A stretch of 64,000 bases of DNA from Enterobacter chengduensis (GCF_001984825.2 NZ_CP043318.1:620001-684000), one strand, 5' to 3'; positions 20,796-29,503 are shown, counted from the first letter of the stretch. A program made the numbers and translations. The notes: generated from the letters alone by a model not told the origin.

Positions 20796-20807
20796 GAGGA
20801 AACGAAG

Positions 20808-20984
20808 ATGGCTAAACAGAAGTGTACCTGGTTATTTGCTGCGATCAACCGCAGTCAACGCAATGCCCGTCCTGTGATGTTAAGGATCACCGCAGATAAC
20901 GAGCGCTCAGCGCGGCGCAGACTGGCCCCGGACTACGTGCTGAGCTTTGCCGGTCGCATTCCCTGCGGAGGTGAACATGCGTAA
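20808..20984 (+). CDS. Icd/Kil-like small early protein
   Basis: 58 residues (MAKQKCTWLFAAINRSQ..., ending VLSFAGRIPCGGEHA) with a GAGG site. Layout and the terminal 'LSFAGRIP' motif resemble the short host cell-division-inhibitor (Icd/Kil) proteins that follow the immunity RNA in P1 and P4. It overlaps the next gene by 8 bp, implying translational coupling. Inhibition of division is inference from position and a short motif. Confidence 0.6.
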   Translation: MAKQKCTWLFAAINRSQRNARPVMLRITADNERSARRRLAPDYVLSFAGRIPCGGEHA

Positions 20985-21336
20985 TTATCCGCAACCCGGC
21001 GAACGCTGGCAGCATGAACGTGGCTGGTCCATCACAATCATCCGATTAATTGAAGCCTCGCCCTCCGTGGCGCTGGTTAATCCTGAATTCAGCTGTGAAG
21101 TGCTGATACGTCATGACAGCGACAACCAGCTTTCTTCCTGCCCTCTGGCATGGTTTGAACAGCGGTATACACGCCTGTTTGATGCGCCACTTATCAAACC
21201 TTCGCCAGCTCCGGCGGGTGGTAGTGGTTCCGGCCCGCTGAAGCTGCATTCGTCTGTGGTATTTACCCGCTGGCGGGAGCGCAGCATTCGGCATTCTGCT
21301 GAACCTGACGACAGTCACTATTCAAAGTTTCTCTGA
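20977..21336 (+). CDS. Hypothetical early protein of the P4-like satellite
   Basis: 119 residues from the ATG at 20977 (GGAGG site), overlapping the previous stop. The N-terminal half begins MRNYPQPGERWQHERGW, a pattern seen in small SH3/KOW-like proteins of phages and islands; the C-terminal half is Ser/Pro/Gly-rich and probably disordered. It occupies the place of P4 orf199/orf151. No function can be assigned. Confidence 0.65.
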   Translation: MRNYPQPGERWQHERGWSITIIRLIEASPSVALVNPEFSCEVLIRHDSDNQLSSCPLAWFEQRYTRLFDAPLIKPSPAPAGGSGSGPLKLHSSVVFTRWRERSIRHSAEPDDSHYSKFL

Positions 21337-21367
21337 CAAAACACCGCTGAAAACGGAGTAATCCAAG

Positions 21368-21652
21368 ATGAATATTTCAAACGGGCACAACGGTGCTCAG
21401 GGCCACGCTTTGCCTGAAAAACACAATAGCGGTGCTTTTGCGTATGGGTTGTCAGAGGACGGTTTCGGAAAGCTGGACCGCGCCAGAAAGGCCTGCGACA
21501 TGCTGCAGCTTCTCTTTTCTGAATACCCCTCGCAGGGCGGAACTCTGGATGCAGACTGTGCGCCAGGTGTCGCCGCGCTGATGGAGTACCTGCGGGCGGA
21601 TTTGACGGATATTGCACACAGTTGCGCACTGATTGAAGGAGGTGCCAAATGA
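21368..21652 (+). CDS. Hypothetical early protein of the P4-like satellite
   Basis: 94 residues, acidic, predicted mostly helical, with a central segment on KLDRARKACDMLQLLFSEYP. It ends in an ATGA overlap with the next gene at 21649. By order it corresponds to the small genes upstream of alpha in P4 (orf151/cnr region). Function unknown. Confidence 0.7.
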   Translation: MNISNGHNGAQGHALPEKHNSGAFAYGLSEDGFGKLDRARKACDMLQLLFSEYPSQGGTLDADCAPGVAALMEYLRADLTDIAHSCALIEGGAK

Positions 21653-22032
21653 ACCAGCCGCAGGTTTCCATTTTCCCGGCAGAAATGACTACCGCGCTGT
21701 ACCGGCGGGCTATTGCATCGGCATGGCGGCAGAAAACTCTGAACGAAACCGGCAGCGATCAGTATGGTCCGCACAGCCTGACGGTTGAGCGTATTGAAAT
21801 GGCCATTGCGCTGCATATCGAATGCGCACTGATTAACGAGTACGGCGAAGCACAGGGAGCCGCTGCTGCGCTGGCACTGCTGACCGACATGCTGGAGCCG
21901 TCACTGCTGACCGCGCCGCCGGTACTGACCGCGCGCGGCTCTGAAGTGATGGCGGAGCTGTACCGCACGCTTCCGGCGGCCTTTGATGACTTCTGCAGCA
22001 CAGGTGTGGCGCTGTATCAGGGGGAAGTATGA
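21649..22032 (+). CDS. Hypothetical early protein preceding the primase
   Basis: 127 residues, Ala-rich and helical, with no clear motif. It overlaps both neighbours by four bases (ATGA at each end), forming a tightly coupled block with the primase. The position equals P4 cnr, which controls alpha-dependent copy number, but sequence evidence for that role is lacking. Confidence 0.7.
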   Translation: MNQPQVSIFPAEMTTALYRRAIASAWRQKTLNETGSDQYGPHSLTVERIEMAIALHIECALINEYGEAQGAAAALALLTDMLEPSLLTAPPVLTARGSEVMAELYRTLPAAFDDFCSTGVALYQGEV

Positions 22033-24701
22033 CAACACAGACGGTTACGCAGATTTCAGCCGCCGCGCGGGGGAAATGGCCCGTTATTCTGCATATGCTG
22101 CGTATTGATGTACCTGAAAATGGCAGGCACGGTCCCTGCCCGAAATGTGGGGGCAAGGATCGTTTTCGCCTCGATGACCTTGACGGGCGCGGGACGTGGA
22201 TTTGCAGCCAGTGCGGCAATGGTGACGGTCTGGATCTGGTTAAGCTCATGACCGGTTACGGCGTCAGAAAGGCCGCGCAGGAGGTGGCGCAGGTGCTTAA
22301 TGTGCCGGATGTGCAGGAACTGTCTGTTAAGCCTGCCAGGCAAAAAGCCCCTAAACGTGACATGAGCCTTACCGTTGCGACGCTGATGAAAGAGAGCCAC
22401 ACGGGAGAAAGCCCCTATCTGACCGGAAAAGGGTTCGCCGGATACCCGGCCTCCCTGACCGGGAGCGTTCAGCATATCAGCGGTAAGGATTTTCCTGCCG
22501 GTTCCCTGCTGTTACCGCTCACCACCAACGCCGGAGCCGTGACCGGTGCGCAGCTTATCGCCCCGACGGGTGAAAAAAGCATACTGCCCGGCAGCACGAT
22601 GAAAGGCGCGTTTGTGGCGCTCAGCCCGTTACCGTCTGAACCGCCGGTACAGGTGGTGATTACCGAAGGTTACGCCACGGCGCTGACGGTAAGCCAGCTC
22701 ACCGCCGGGTGCGTAGTGGCTGCCATATCGGCGGGCAACCTGCCCAACGTGGCGCAGTCGCTGCGGGCACGCTGGCCTGAGGTAAAAATTATCATCGCCG
22801 GTGATAACGATTTTCAGGACGGAGGCGAGAATCCCGGCAGATCCTTTGCTGAACGGGCGGCAAAAGCCGTCGGCGGCTGGATGACGCTGCCACCTGGAGA
22901 GATTAAGGCTGACTGGAATGATTTCCATCGGGAGCACGGTATTACCCGTGCCCGTGAAGCATTTCGTAACGGTCTGGTGCTGTGCGGGGAAGGCCGCACG
23001 CAGCTGCCGCACGGGTTCCGTCTTACCCAGGAATATCTCTGGTATGAAAAACAGGTACAGCGCAACGGTGAGACGGAGATCCAGAACGTCAAAATATGCA
23101 ACCCGCTGCGCGTGACGGCAATCACCTGCGATGCCGATGGCGGTAACTTCGGGCGACTTCTGGAGTGGGAAGATACGTGGGGTGAGCGCCGCCGCTGGGC
23201 GATGCCGATGGAAATGCTGAGCGGTAGCGGTGAGGAGCTGCGCCGGGTACTGCTGGTCAACGGGCTGTCCTATATCAGCACCACCGGTGAGGCCCGCGCC
23301 CGCCTGATGGAATATATCTCTCTGTGTAAACCGGAACGCCGCGTGACCTGCGTAAGCCGTACCGGGTGGCATGGTCAGGTTTACGTCCTGCAGGATGAGG
23401 TCAGTGGTGAAGGCGCGGAAAGTGTCATTCTCCAGACCACTTCCGTGCAGGGGCGCGATTTCCGCGTGTCGGGCACAACGGAGGAATGGCGGGAGCACGT
23501 TTCACGTTACTGCACCGGCAACTCCCGCGTGGCATTTGCCGTCAGTCTGGCTTTTGCTGCACCACTATTACGGCTGGTTGGTATGGACGGCGGCGGTTAC
23601 CACCTCAAGGGGGAATCGACGGACGGTAAGACCACCACCATGAAAGCGGCAACCTCCGTCTGCGGCGGGCCTGACTACTGGCAGACGTGGCGGGCAACCG
23701 GCAACGCGCTGGAGGGATGCGCCAGCCGCCGCAACGATGCCGCCATGATGCTCGATGAGATCCGGGAGGTAGACGGACGCGAGGCAGGCAATATCGCCTA
23801 CATGCTGGCAAATGGTCAGGGCAAGGGCCGTGCCGGTACGGACGGTGAGCTGCGCACCCGTAAGCAGTGGCGGCTGCTGTTCTTTTCAACCGGCGAGCTG
23901 TCACTGACTGAACATGCGGCAAAAGCCGGAGAGCGTACCTTTGCCGGGATGGAAGTCAGGATGATCCAGATCCCAAGCGATTCCGGGAAGTTTGGCGTAT
24001 TTGAGGAGCTGCACGGCTTCGACAGCGGAAAAGCGCTGGCGGAGCATCTTGAATGGGCCACGTCCAGTTACTACGGTTCGCCGTTCCGGGAGTGGCTGAA
24101 AGCCCTGACCGCTGATCTTAACGGGCTGACGGCACAGGCAAAGTCACTGATGAAGGAATATACCGCCGCCCTGACCCCGAAAGATGCGGGTAATCAGGTA
24201 GGCCGGGCTGTGAACCGCTTTGCACTGGTGGCGATGGCGGGCGAGCTGGCAACCCGGCTGGGTATCACCGGCTGGCCTGAGGGTGAAGCGCTGCGGGCAA
24301 CCCGCGTCTGCCTGAACGCATGGCTGAAAGATCGTGGGCACACCGCCAATCAGGAAGATATTGCCGCACTGGAGCAGGTACGCAGCTTCTTTACCGCGAA
24401 TCAGTACAGCCGCTTTGCTGACTGGCACGATGAGCGCAACCGCCCCGGCAATATGGTGGGCTGGCGCAGGGTGGAGAAAGGCAGTACCGCGCAGGGCACG
24501 GAAGCTGTCACCACGTTCTACGTCATGCCGTCCGGCTGGAAAGAAATCTGCCGGGGATTTGAGCCGCGCAAGGTGGCGCGTCTGTGCGCGGATCGTGGAT
24601 ACCTGCTGCCCTCCACCGATGGCAAGCTGCAGACAACTATTCGCCCGCCAGAGATGAATCCCCGCAGGCTCTATGTCTTCAACAGCGAGGTGCCGGGTTA
24701 A
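22029..24701 (+). CDS. P4 alpha-type TOPRIM primase / DUF927 helicase
   Basis: 890 residues. A zinc finger with Cys37, Cys40, Cys59 and Cys62 starts the protein (HGPCPKCGGKDRF). The TOPRIM catalytic Glu is in VVITEGYATALT (about residue 213) and the Asp pair in IIAGDNDFQDGG (about 258). The C-terminal DUF927 domain carries a Walker A GESTDGKTTT at about residue 527 and an acidic motif in AAMMLDEIREVD. In P4 the alpha protein combines primase, helicase and origin recognition; the iterons just downstream are its likely target. Length exceeds P4 alpha (777) mainly in the DUF927 part. Confidence 0.93.
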   Translation: MTTQTVTQISAAARGKWPVILHMLRIDVPENGRHGPCPKCGGKDRFRLDDLDGRGTWICSQCGNGDGLDLVKLMTGYGVRKAAQEVAQVLNVPDVQELSVKPARQKAPKRDMSLTVATLMKESHTGESPYLTGKGFAGYPASLTGSVQHISGKDFPAGSLLLPLTTNAGAVTGAQLIAPTGEKSILPGSTMKGAFVALSPLPSEPPVQVVITEGYATALTVSQLTAGCVVAAISAGNLPNVAQSLRARWPEVKIIIAGDNDFQDGGENPGRSFAERAAKAVGGWMTLPPGEIKADWNDFHREHGITRAREAFRNGLVLCGEGRTQLPHGFRLTQEYLWYEKQVQRNGETEIQNVKICNPLRVTAITCDADGGNFGRLLEWEDTWGERRRWAMPMEMLSGSGEELRRVLLVNGLSYISTTGEARARLMEYISLCKPERRVTCVSRTGWHGQVYVLQDEVSGEGAESVILQTTSVQGRDFRVSGTTEEWREHVSRYCTGNSRVAFAVSLAFAAPLLRLVGMDGGGYHLKGESTDGKTTTMKAATSVCGGPDYWQTWRATGNALEGCASRRNDAAMMLDEIREVDGREAGNIAYMLANGQGKGRAGTDGELRTRKQWRLLFFSTGELSLTEHAAKAGERTFAGMEVRMIQIPSDSGKFGVFEELHGFDSGKALAEHLEWATSSYYGSPFREWLKALTADLNGLTAQAKSLMKEYTAALTPKDAGNQVGRAVNRFALVAMAGELATRLGITGWPEGEALRATRVCLNAWLKDRGHTANQEDIAALEQVRSFFTANQYSRFADWHDERNRPGNMVGWRRVEKGSTAQGTEAVTTFYVMPSGWKEICRGFEPRKVARLCADRGYLLPSTDGKLQTTIRPPEMNPRRLYVFNSEVPG

Positions 24702-24735
24702 GGCTTTGCGTGAGTCTTATTTATTAAGGGTAACA

Positions 24736-24924
24736 GGTGAAACAGGTGGAACAACCGTATTTTACAAGGGCTGAACCTGTTCCACCTTCTGAAATAGTGA
24801 GGTGGAACAGGTGGAACGCCAGCCGATCCGCTGTTCCACCTTGTTACCCGCGATGTTCCACCTGTTCTGTGCCTATAAATGCTCTACAAAACAATGTTGT
24901 AACACATGTTTCACCTGTTCCACC
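24736..24924. repeat. Iteron cluster, candidate replication origin/crr of the satellite
   Basis: Nine copies of GGTGGAACA or one-base variants in both orientations: forward at 24736, 24745, 24801 and 24810; reverse (TGTTCCACC) at 24778, 24832, 24854, 24907 and 24916. P4 ori and crr are built of similar decameric iterons (GGTGAACAG type) bound by alpha. The whole gap 24702-25102 holds no gene. Confidence 0.75.
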
Positions 24925-25012
24925 GCACCGTGGACATAAAGCAGACTGAAACAGAGGGCATTTTTATCTGGCTGGCTTTCATAGCCACGTCTGAGTAACC
25001 GCAAATGTGCGA

Positions 25013-25068
25013 TGTGCCAGCCACCACACACTGAGCACTGATAGTGAGCTTGTGTCAGCCACGACACA
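25013..25068 (+). promoter_or_regulatory. Late promoter (Psid-like) with two Delta/Ogr activator boxes
   Basis: Two 18-bp boxes of the form TGT-N12-ACA: TGTGCCAGCCACCACACA at 25013-25030 and TGTGTCAGCCACGACACA at 25051-25068. The second is also an inverted repeat (TGTGTC/GACACA). Centres are 38 bp apart. Assuming the first lies at -55, transcription starts near 25076 and the second box is near -17, which is the arrangement I recall for P4 Psid. Likely activated by the Ogr/Delta protein encoded at 25864 or by the helper's Ogr. Confidence 0.72.
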
Positions 25069-25102
25069 ATTGACGTAGCGAACCAACCCGACAGGAGAAG
25101 TC

Positions 25103-25864
25103 ATGAACAACATCGTAGAAAATAATAACCTTTCCACTTTTCCGGCTGTAACGCAGCGGGCACTGGAAACCCTGAACACAGCCAGAAACGCATGGCTTGA
25201 TGCACGTCGTAAGCAGAAAGCGGCGTCGGATAATATTGCGACAATCCGCCAGCGTCGCGCTGAAATGGAAGCCATAACGAACGCACTGAATGAGGAGTGG
25301 CGTACGCTGTTTCGCAAAAGTCAGGGCGTAATCTCAAAGGAAATGAAAAAGCTGCACGCGGAAATTGCGCTGGGACGTGAAACGCTTGAGGATTTTGACG
25401 ATCTGCTGGCGGCTCAGGAATCCGAGAATGCACTTTTGCCGCAGGAGGCTGCGGAATTAGCCGGAAAGTACATCAACGCGCACGATGCCCTTGTGGGTAT
25501 TCGCGCAAAACAAATCTGGGAGGATTTTATGCAGTTGCATGGTAAAGCCCTAATCCAGACACTGAGCCTGCTGAAATCCACAATGGGCCGGGAAGCCAGC
25601 GCAGTTGTCGGTGTGGTGCATTCAGTTAATGACCCGGACACAGTGCTGAAAGACTTTATTCATAAAAATATCATCAAACCGGCTCTCACTAACGATGCGA
25701 TGCCGGAACAGGATCCTGTGTTTAAACTGGCGGGCGTAGCCCCGGATTATGCGGCCCGTCTGGATTTCAGTAAGCAACTATCCCCTGCAGCCCTGCATAA
25801 GATGAAGATACGTCAGGAACAGATGTTGCTGCAAAAAAACAATAGTGTATCGGAGGGTATGTAA
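25103..25864 (+). CDS. P4 Psu/Sid-type late protein (polarity suppression or capsid size determination)
   Basis: 253 residues, mainly helical. The middle part (YINAHDALVGIRAKQIWEDF followed by MQLHGKAL) resembles P4 Psu, which binds Rho and decorates capsids, and the N-terminal WRTLFRKSQGVISKEMKKLH resembles P4 Sid, which forces small capsids. It is the first gene after the Delta-box promoter, the place of sid in P4. It overlaps the Ogr/Delta gene by one base. Assignment between Sid and Psu is uncertain; a morphogenesis or Rho-related role in helper exploitation is inferred. Confidence 0.72.
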   Translation: MNNIVENNNLSTFPAVTQRALETLNTARNAWLDARRKQKAASDNIATIRQRRAEMEAITNALNEEWRTLFRKSQGVISKEMKKLHAEIALGRETLEDFDDLLAAQESENALLPQEAAELAGKYINAHDALVGIRAKQIWEDFMQLHGKALIQTLSLLKSTMGREASAVVGVVHSVNDPDTVLKDFIHKNIIKPALTNDAMPEQDPVFKLAGVAPDYAARLDFSKQLSPAALHKMKIRQEQMLLQKNNSVSEGM

Positions 25865-26136
25865 TGGCGCTGAAATGTCCTGAATGCGGCACTATGGCCC
25901 ATGCCAGAACCAGTTCTTATGAAGCACCTTCCGTTAAACGCTCATGGTATCAGTGCCAGAATCTTGAATGTTCCTGCACATTTACAGCGCTGGAAAGCGT
26001 TGACACGATAATTATGAAGCCGCATAAACCCGTGCCATCTGAACCTGAGTCGCAGGATGATCCCCCCGCACGTAAGTCGCAGACGCTGGGCCGCTACGGT
26101 TCGGCCTGTACCCTTAAAGACCGTCATGCACAATAA
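25864..26136 (+). CDS. Ogr/Delta-family zinc-finger activator of late genes
   Basis: 90 residues. Cys5-x2-Cys8-x22-Cys31-x4-Cys36 is exactly the zinc pattern of P2 Ogr and P4 Delta, with the family stretches AHARTSSY and YQCQNLECSCTFTALESV. It would activate the satellite's and the P2-like helper's late promoters through TGT-N12-ACA boxes, two of which lie upstream of this operon. Order Sid/Psu - Delta - Psu/Sid copies P4. The C-terminal 35 residues look disordered. Confidence 0.92.
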   Translation: MALKCPECGTMAHARTSSYEAPSVKRSWYQCQNLECSCTFTALESVDTIIMKPHKPVPSEPESQDDPPARKSQTLGRYGSACTLKDRHAQ

Positions 26137-26155
26137 AATCGGGAGGAACCATAAT

Positions 26156-26968
26156 ATGACAGAACAACAATTGACGGAAAACCAGATTCAGGCCGCAACC
26201 GGACATGTAGTGACACTCCTCGCCAGGGCAAAGAAACCACTTCAGGATGCGGATTGGCTCATGCGGTTGCCTGCAGATGAAATCTCCCGCCAGACGGAAA
26301 CACTGACAAAAGGCCTTTCCTCTGACTGGCAGTCCAGGATAATTGACCTTTACCAAAAAATGCAGGCCTGGGTGGAAGCCAGACAGGCCGAAGATGCAGC
26401 TATTGAGAACCTCAGGGCTCTGCGTCAGCATCAGGCCGAAACTGAACAGGCGAGCAAAGACAATCGGATGCAGTTCAGGGAATTGCTTAGCCAGAACGGC
26501 GGTATCGTGACTCCAGAGATGAAAGCTCTTCGGGCTGAGTATCTGGAACAACAGGAAACAGCCGCCGAGCTGGCCGGTCTGATTACTGAAAAAGAAGAGC
26601 AGTTGCCGGTACTGGCTGACGCGACCGGTCGTAAGGCAAACGCCTACGTAAACTGCCATCATGGCATCACGGAAGAGCGTATTGATGAGCTTCTGCGTGA
26701 CTTTTTTATTTTCAACGGTGCTGAATTGAGCAGCCTGCTCAGGATGAAGTACAGACAATTTGAGCGGAATAGCTCAGTACATATACCGGGCATTATTGAA
26801 GGTACAAATGATGCAGATACACTGTATCGTGAATTTATCCTGAATCTCATGCTGAAATGGACGAGTGAAATATTGCCGCTGAGATTCCGGGACGACGTGA
26901 TGAGCCTGGCCGGTTCAGCACCGGTATCAGGCTCACATGATGACAGGAAAAAAAGAAAACTGTTTTGA
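26156..26968 (+). CDS. Second P4 Sid/Psu-type late protein
   Basis: 270 residues from the ATG at 26156 with a GGGAGG site. Long helical regions; FRELLSQNGGIVTPEMKALRAE resembles the Sid motif and NAYVNCHHGITEERIDELLRDF resembles the Psu helix. It therefore shares both modules with the protein at 25103 and may be its divergent paralogue. It occupies the psu position at the end of the late operon and is followed by two terminators. The exact role is unresolved. Confidence 0.68.
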   Translation: MTEQQLTENQIQAATGHVVTLLARAKKPLQDADWLMRLPADEISRQTETLTKGLSSDWQSRIIDLYQKMQAWVEARQAEDAAIENLRALRQHQAETEQASKDNRMQFRELLSQNGGIVTPEMKALRAEYLEQQETAAELAGLITEKEEQLPVLADATGRKANAYVNCHHGITEERIDELLRDFFIFNGAELSSLLRMKYRQFERNSSVHIPGIIEGTNDADTLYREFILNLMLKWTSEILPLRFRDDVMSLAGSAPVSGSHDDRKKRKLF

Positions 26969-26992
26969 TCTGAACAGAACAGCTCACTTAAG

Positions 26993-27013
26993 CCCGGCTT
27001 GTGCCGGGTTTTT
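26993..27013 (+). terminator. Terminator of the satellite late operon
   Basis: Stem CCCGGC-ttgt-GCCGGG followed by five T residues. Confidence 0.88.
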
Positions 27014-27051
27014 GATGTCTGTAGCCTGAGTGCATGTCTATGCTGCATGAA

Positions 27052-27077
27052 AACGCATGACAGTCATGCGTTATTTT
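27052..27077 (+). terminator. Second hairpin after the late operon
   Basis: Stem AACGCATGA-cag-TCATGCGTT followed by ATTTTT. The related TGCATGA word recurs at 27044 and 27124. It may instead be a structure next to cos. Confidence 0.6.
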
Positions 27078-27150
27078 TGACGCAAAAGCCCTTGTGTGGC
27101 GGCTCCTGAAGCGATTTACGAGGTGCATGAAAACCACCCTGTTAAGTGGA

Positions 27151-27180
27151 GCGGGCAGGCGGGCGGGGCAGTGCGCGTTT
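27151..27180. other. Candidate cos (packaging) site
   Basis: A G-rich block, ggcgggcggggcagtgcgc (27158-27176), is alike in composition and partial order to the 19-base P2/P4 cohesive end as I remember it (ggcgaggcggggaaagcac). It lies just after the psu-position gene and before the cargo, where cos lies in P4. The gap 26969-27261 otherwise holds only hairpins. Confidence 0.4.
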
Positions 27181-27261
27181 AGTTTCAAAACATGAAGTTG
27201 TTGATTGCTGAGGTATCAAGTAAAGTTGCATTGTATAGTTCCTACACCATTGAGGTGACAT

Positions 27262-29499
27262 ATGAATGTCGAGCAAATTCGCCCGCGCATTAGCAAAAAT
27301 TTAAAAAATTTATTTCTAGATCCTAATAACTACCGTTTTGTTGACAATGACCAGCACAAGCCAGTCTCAGAAAAGGACATGCTAGATCCAACAATTCAGC
27401 GTAGGACTCGCTTTTTTATAGAAGGAAATAGACAAGAGAATATCAAAGATCTAATAGCAAGTTTTAAAGCTAATGGATACTTAGATGTTGATGTTATTCA
27501 AGTAAAGGATTTAGGAGATAACAATTATTTAGTCCTTGAAGGAAATCGTCGTGTAACGGCGCTGAAAGCATTGCAGGAAGCACATGAAAAGGGTTTTGAT
27601 ATTGGAAAACTAGACCCATCAATTTTTAGAAGTGTGCCTTTCGAAATCCATAATAATCAAGATGTTGAAAAACATTTGATTGTGATGGGATTAAAGCATA
27701 TAAGTGGCAATAAAAAGTGGTCAACATTTAACCAATCCAAGCTGCTTTATGATTTTTTAAAACCATATGAAGACAAAACTCGAGATGAGTATGTTGAAAA
27801 AGAAGATGAGCTAGTTAGTTCGCTCGGTATTTCTAAAACTCGTCTTCGCTCTATGCTTAGAGTTTATAATCTAATTTCCTTATATAAAACAAGTGAGTAT
27901 GCTGAGCAATTCGAACCAAGTATGTTTGGTATTTTTGAAGAAATAATCAAAAAGCCTGTAATTAAATCTTGGTTAGACTGGAGTGATAACGGTTATTATG
28001 CTCGAAATTTAGTGAATCTTGATAGGCTTTTTTCGTGGATCTCTAAAACAGATGAATACCTTGAGAAAAATGAGCTAGAAGATGACATTGAAGAGGAAAG
28101 TAATGGTGAATACGTTGAGCTAGAACCAATAATTACTAAATCTCTTGAGATACGAGATCTTGCTCTGTTCATCAATAATGAAAAAGCCTTGAAGGTAATG
28201 GAGGATGAGCGTAGCCTTGCAAGAGGATTAGCTGCGAGTGGTTCAGTAAATCAGCAAAACTATAAAAATGCTTTAAGCAAGCTTGAAGACTCCTTAAAGG
28301 ATTTAAATTTATATAGTAGCCTCATAAACCAAGAAGATTTGCGCTTATTAGATGATGCAAAAGAAAAACTTACACAAATAATGCCAAAACAGACGGCTAT
28401 AAATATCGAAGGAGGAAACTATACAACTAATTTTGAGTATGGAGTAAAAAAACACTTTAAATCTATTTATATCAAAAAATATAAATTCTTTAAAAATTTC
28501 TCATTGGATAATTTCAATAAGATTAATATCATTGCTGGGTTTAATAATGCTGGGAAAACTTCTTTACTTGAAGCGATTTACTTATTGACGCAGCGTAATG
28601 ATATATCATCGCATTTTAATCTTATTAGGCAAAAAAATAAAATCAGTACTTTGAGTCCAACATTGTTGAATGCTCTTTTCCAAGATAAAATAATCTTATC
28701 AGGAGTGTTTGATGATAGTAATGTTACTGTTGAGATGATTAAATATGATGATTCTTCAATTGATAAACAAGATGACTATATAGCGTCTTATAGCTTAAAG
28801 TCTAGCATTGATGGAGAATTTAGAAATAACACAGTCCATACTTTTATTCATGAACGTATGAGAAGGAATGCTGATCAAGTTTCGCATTTGTGTTCATCGT
28901 CATTTAAAAGCCCTTATTTCTACGATATAGACGATTTGCTCACTGATTATAACAAAAGTATAGGTGCAAGTTTAACGTCTGTAACTGACTCAGAGTCAGA
29001 TGATTTAAATATACAATCCGCTATCGGCCTGGTTATTGAATTTATGAATAAAATTGAGCCAACGATAAAAGATGTCAGATTCACTGAGGACATGGAGCTC
29101 AAAAGGTTTATCGTAGAATCAGCATATGATTTTAACAGAAGTTTCGATCTTACCTCTTATGGAGAGGGTATTCAGCGCATCTTTTATATAGCCTTATCTT
29201 TTGCTGCGTGTCGCAACGGTGTACTTTTTATTGATGAATTTGAAACTGCGATTCATTATAGTTTACTATTGGAGTTTACTAAATTTACGCAACAACTTGC
29301 AGAACGTTTCAATGTGCAAGTGTTCCTTACATCACATTCGGGTGAATGTATCACAGCTTTTTTAAATAACGATTATAACAATGATTGCATTACTGGATTT
29401 CAGTTAAGCAAAGTTGACGATAAAGTAGTTGTGAAAAGGGCTGATGGCGAAAGATTTGGCTATTTGATAAAAAATATTGATCTTGATATTAGAGGCTAA
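27262..29499 (+). CDS. ParB-like domain fused to an ABC-type (AAA15/OLD-like) ATPase
   Basis: 745 residues. The N-terminal part has the ParB/sulfiredoxin-fold signature VLEGNRRVTALKAL (residues about 92-105) followed by a helix-turn-helix-like region (SSLGISKTRLRSMLRVYNL). From about residue 395 it is an SMC/ABC-type ATPase: Walker A GFNNAGKTS (about 425), signature-like SYGEGIQRI (about 631), Walker B VLFIDEFE (about 653) and the switch His in LTSHSGE (about 688). Such ATPases act with TOPRIM partners in OLD, Gabija and PARIS defence. It is AT-rich, unlike the P4 core, starts after a GAGGTG site, and is followed directly by a TOPRIM-like gene. Fusion of ParB and the ATPase is the unusual feature. 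Confidence 0.85.
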   Translation: MNVEQIRPRISKNLKNLFLDPNNYRFVDNDQHKPVSEKDMLDPTIQRRTRFFIEGNRQENIKDLIASFKANGYLDVDVIQVKDLGDNNYLVLEGNRRVTALKALQEAHEKGFDIGKLDPSIFRSVPFEIHNNQDVEKHLIVMGLKHISGNKKWSTFNQSKLLYDFLKPYEDKTRDEYVEKEDELVSSLGISKTRLRSMLRVYNLISLYKTSEYAEQFEPSMFGIFEEIIKKPVIKSWLDWSDNGYYARNLVNLDRLFSWISKTDEYLEKNELEDDIEEESNGEYVELEPIITKSLEIRDLALFINNEKALKVMEDERSLARGLAASGSVNQQNYKNALSKLEDSLKDLNLYSSLINQEDLRLLDDAKEKLTQIMPKQTAINIEGGNYTTNFEYGVKKHFKSIYIKKYKFFKNFSLDNFNKINIIAGFNNAGKTSLLEAIYLLTQRNDISSHFNLIRQKNKISTLSPTLLNALFQDKIILSGVFDDSNVTVEMIKYDDSSIDKQDDYIASYSLKSSIDGEFRNNTVHTFIHERMRRNADQVSHLCSSSFKSPYFYDIDDLLTDYNKSIGASLTSVTDSESDDLNIQSAIGLVIEFMNKIEPTIKDVRFTEDMELKRFIVESAYDFNRSFDLTSYGEGIQRIFYIALSFAACRNGVLFIDEFETAIHYSLLLEFTKFTQQLAERFNVQVFLTSHSGECITAFLNNDYNNDCITGFQLSKVDDKVVVKRADGERFGYLIKNIDLDIRG

Positions 29500-29503
29500 A
29501 ATT

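Noticed and set aside
24702..25102. Iteron region considered as a CRISPR array
   Set aside because: Units are only 9 bases, in both orientations, with irregular spacing; no cas genes are present. No CRISPR was found in the window.
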